DNA of 5,938 nucleotides from Syntrophaceae bacterium UBA6255 (GTDB lineage Bacteria; Desulfobacterota; Syntrophia; Syntrophales; Smithellaceae): positions 1-5,938 of the forward strand of contig DJVN01000042.1 of NCBI GenBank assembly GCA_002441205.1. The letters run 5' to 3'. Below, one piece after another: positions 5,615 through 5,938 of this stretch (its first letter is position 1; every line of letters begins with the position of its first letter). A model generated the notes under the pieces. The model saw only the letters and a program-made list of their open reading frames with translations, searched no databases and was not told the DNA's origin. Both the position numbers and the translations under genes were made by a program.

Positions 5615-5731
5615 ATGAATTGTTCAGAGACTGCCAGTGAAGAACGTTCAGGAAATGCTCCTGCCGACATGCCCCCTTCCCTCGATCTCTGGCGGCTCAG
5701 GGAAAAGTTGGGTCCTCTCTTCATGAGATAA
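5615..5731 (+). CDS. Possible small protein of 38 residues, maybe a truncated 5' gene end
   Basis: An ATG at 5615 is preceded by GGAG at 5604-5607 with ideal seven-base spacing. The frame gives 38 residues ending at a TAA (5729-5731): a polar start (MNCSETASEERSGNAPAD), then PPSLDLWRLREKLGPLFMR, which looks like a helix with Trp, Leu and Arg faces. I do not recognise it. The helix-like end stopping abruptly would suit the 5' end of a longer gene, for example a mobile-element gene, cut short by mutation. After the stop I find no convincing continuation in any frame. The minus strand is also open here for 69 codons (5769 to 5560); that frame lacks a good ribosome binding site and has less convincing residues, so the plus strand is preferred. 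Low confidence. Confidence 0.35.
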   Translation: MNCSETASEERSGNAPADMPPSLDLWRLREKLGPLFMR

Positions 5732-5877
5732 ATTACATATTTCAGCAGCTTTTCGATACCTTCCCGCATCGTATGTTCTTCTCAATCTTCACCTATTCTC
5801 GAGTATCGGAAGCATAGAATGCTGAAAGTCGGGAATTGACATTTATTTCACAATATTCCATCAGACCGAATCTTTGA
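5732..5877. other. Non-coding stretch, no feature seen
   Basis: No convincing coding frame, RNA gene or repeat is visible here on either strand. Short open frames on the plus strand lack ribosome binding sites. It may be eroded sequence between the possible 38-residue gene and whatever lies to the right. Confidence 0.4.
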
Positions 5878-5905
5878 TGAAAGTTCCCCACCCCCCATAC
5901 TTTCA
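5878..5905. repeat. Inverted repeat TGAAAGT/ACTTTCA with C-rich loop
   Basis: This is a perfect seven-base inverted repeat separated by 14 bases, ten of which are C (four C, A, six C). It sits just upstream of a TATA-like element at the right edge, so it could be an operator for a gene beyond the window. Confidence 0.35.
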
Positions 5906-5922
5906 CCCACCATGGTTCCTGC

Positions 5923-5930
5923 CTATATAG
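5923..5930 (+). promoter_or_regulatory. TATA-like element at the right edge
   Basis: CTATATAG at 5923-5930 resembles an archaeal TATA box. If used, transcription would begin outside the window to the right. The sequence is palindromic, so direction is not certain. Confidence 0.3.
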
Positions 5931-5938
5931 ATCCGATC

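Noticed and set aside
5560..5769. Minus-strand open frame of 69 codons
   Set aside because: It has only a weak purine run upstream and ends inside the direct-repeat region; the plus-strand frame at 5615 has better signals, although neither is certain.

Overview
The window most likely comes from a methanogenic archaeon of the order Methanomicrobiales (a Methanospirillum- or Methanoregula-like genome). The evidence is indirect. The secreted protein at 4339-5082 looks like a family I associate with that order. Archaeal-style TATA boxes lie at 4289-4296 and 5923-5930. The 59-residue protein at 5256-5435 has relatives in methanogens and some anaerobic bacteria. There are no rRNA, tRNA or universal marker genes to settle it.

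Left part (1-4051), all on the plus strand and tightly packed: the 3' end of an unidentified gene (2-145), a small helical protein of unknown function (205-468), a HIT-family nucleotide hydrolase/transferase whose start overlaps the preceding gene by 13 bases (456-833), and a large protein joining a phospholipase-D-like nuclease domain, a superfamily 2 helicase and a DUF3427 C-terminal domain (preferred start 920, stop 4051). The helicase gene is visibly richer in A+T than the genes before it (hand counts: 20/60 G+C at 1081-1140, 32/60 at 601-660), which suggests an accessory, horizontally moving gene. Nuclease plus helicase plus nucleotide-processing enzyme suggests nucleic-acid repair or defence. 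This is inference from domain content.

Middle part (4052-4338): a short minus-strand frame (4213 to 4052) reads like the C-terminal end of a lost gene and stops directly against the helicase stop codon. Two TATA-like elements lie upstream of the next gene. That gene (4339-5082) encodes a secreted protein with a signal peptide, a presumed beta-rich domain, a Pro/Thr/Ser linker and a C-terminal coiled coil with asparagine in three successive core positions.

Right part (5083-5938): a structured leader with consecutive small inverted repeats precedes a confident 59-residue conserved hypothetical protein (5256-5435). Then come a T-tract, a perfect hairpin, a pair of 18-base direct repeats 33 bases apart, a possible 38-codon gene with a good ribosome binding site (5615-5731), a further inverted repeat with a C-rich loop and a TATA box at the right edge. 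This part looks like accessory or remnant DNA with small elements rather than ordinary dense coding sequence.
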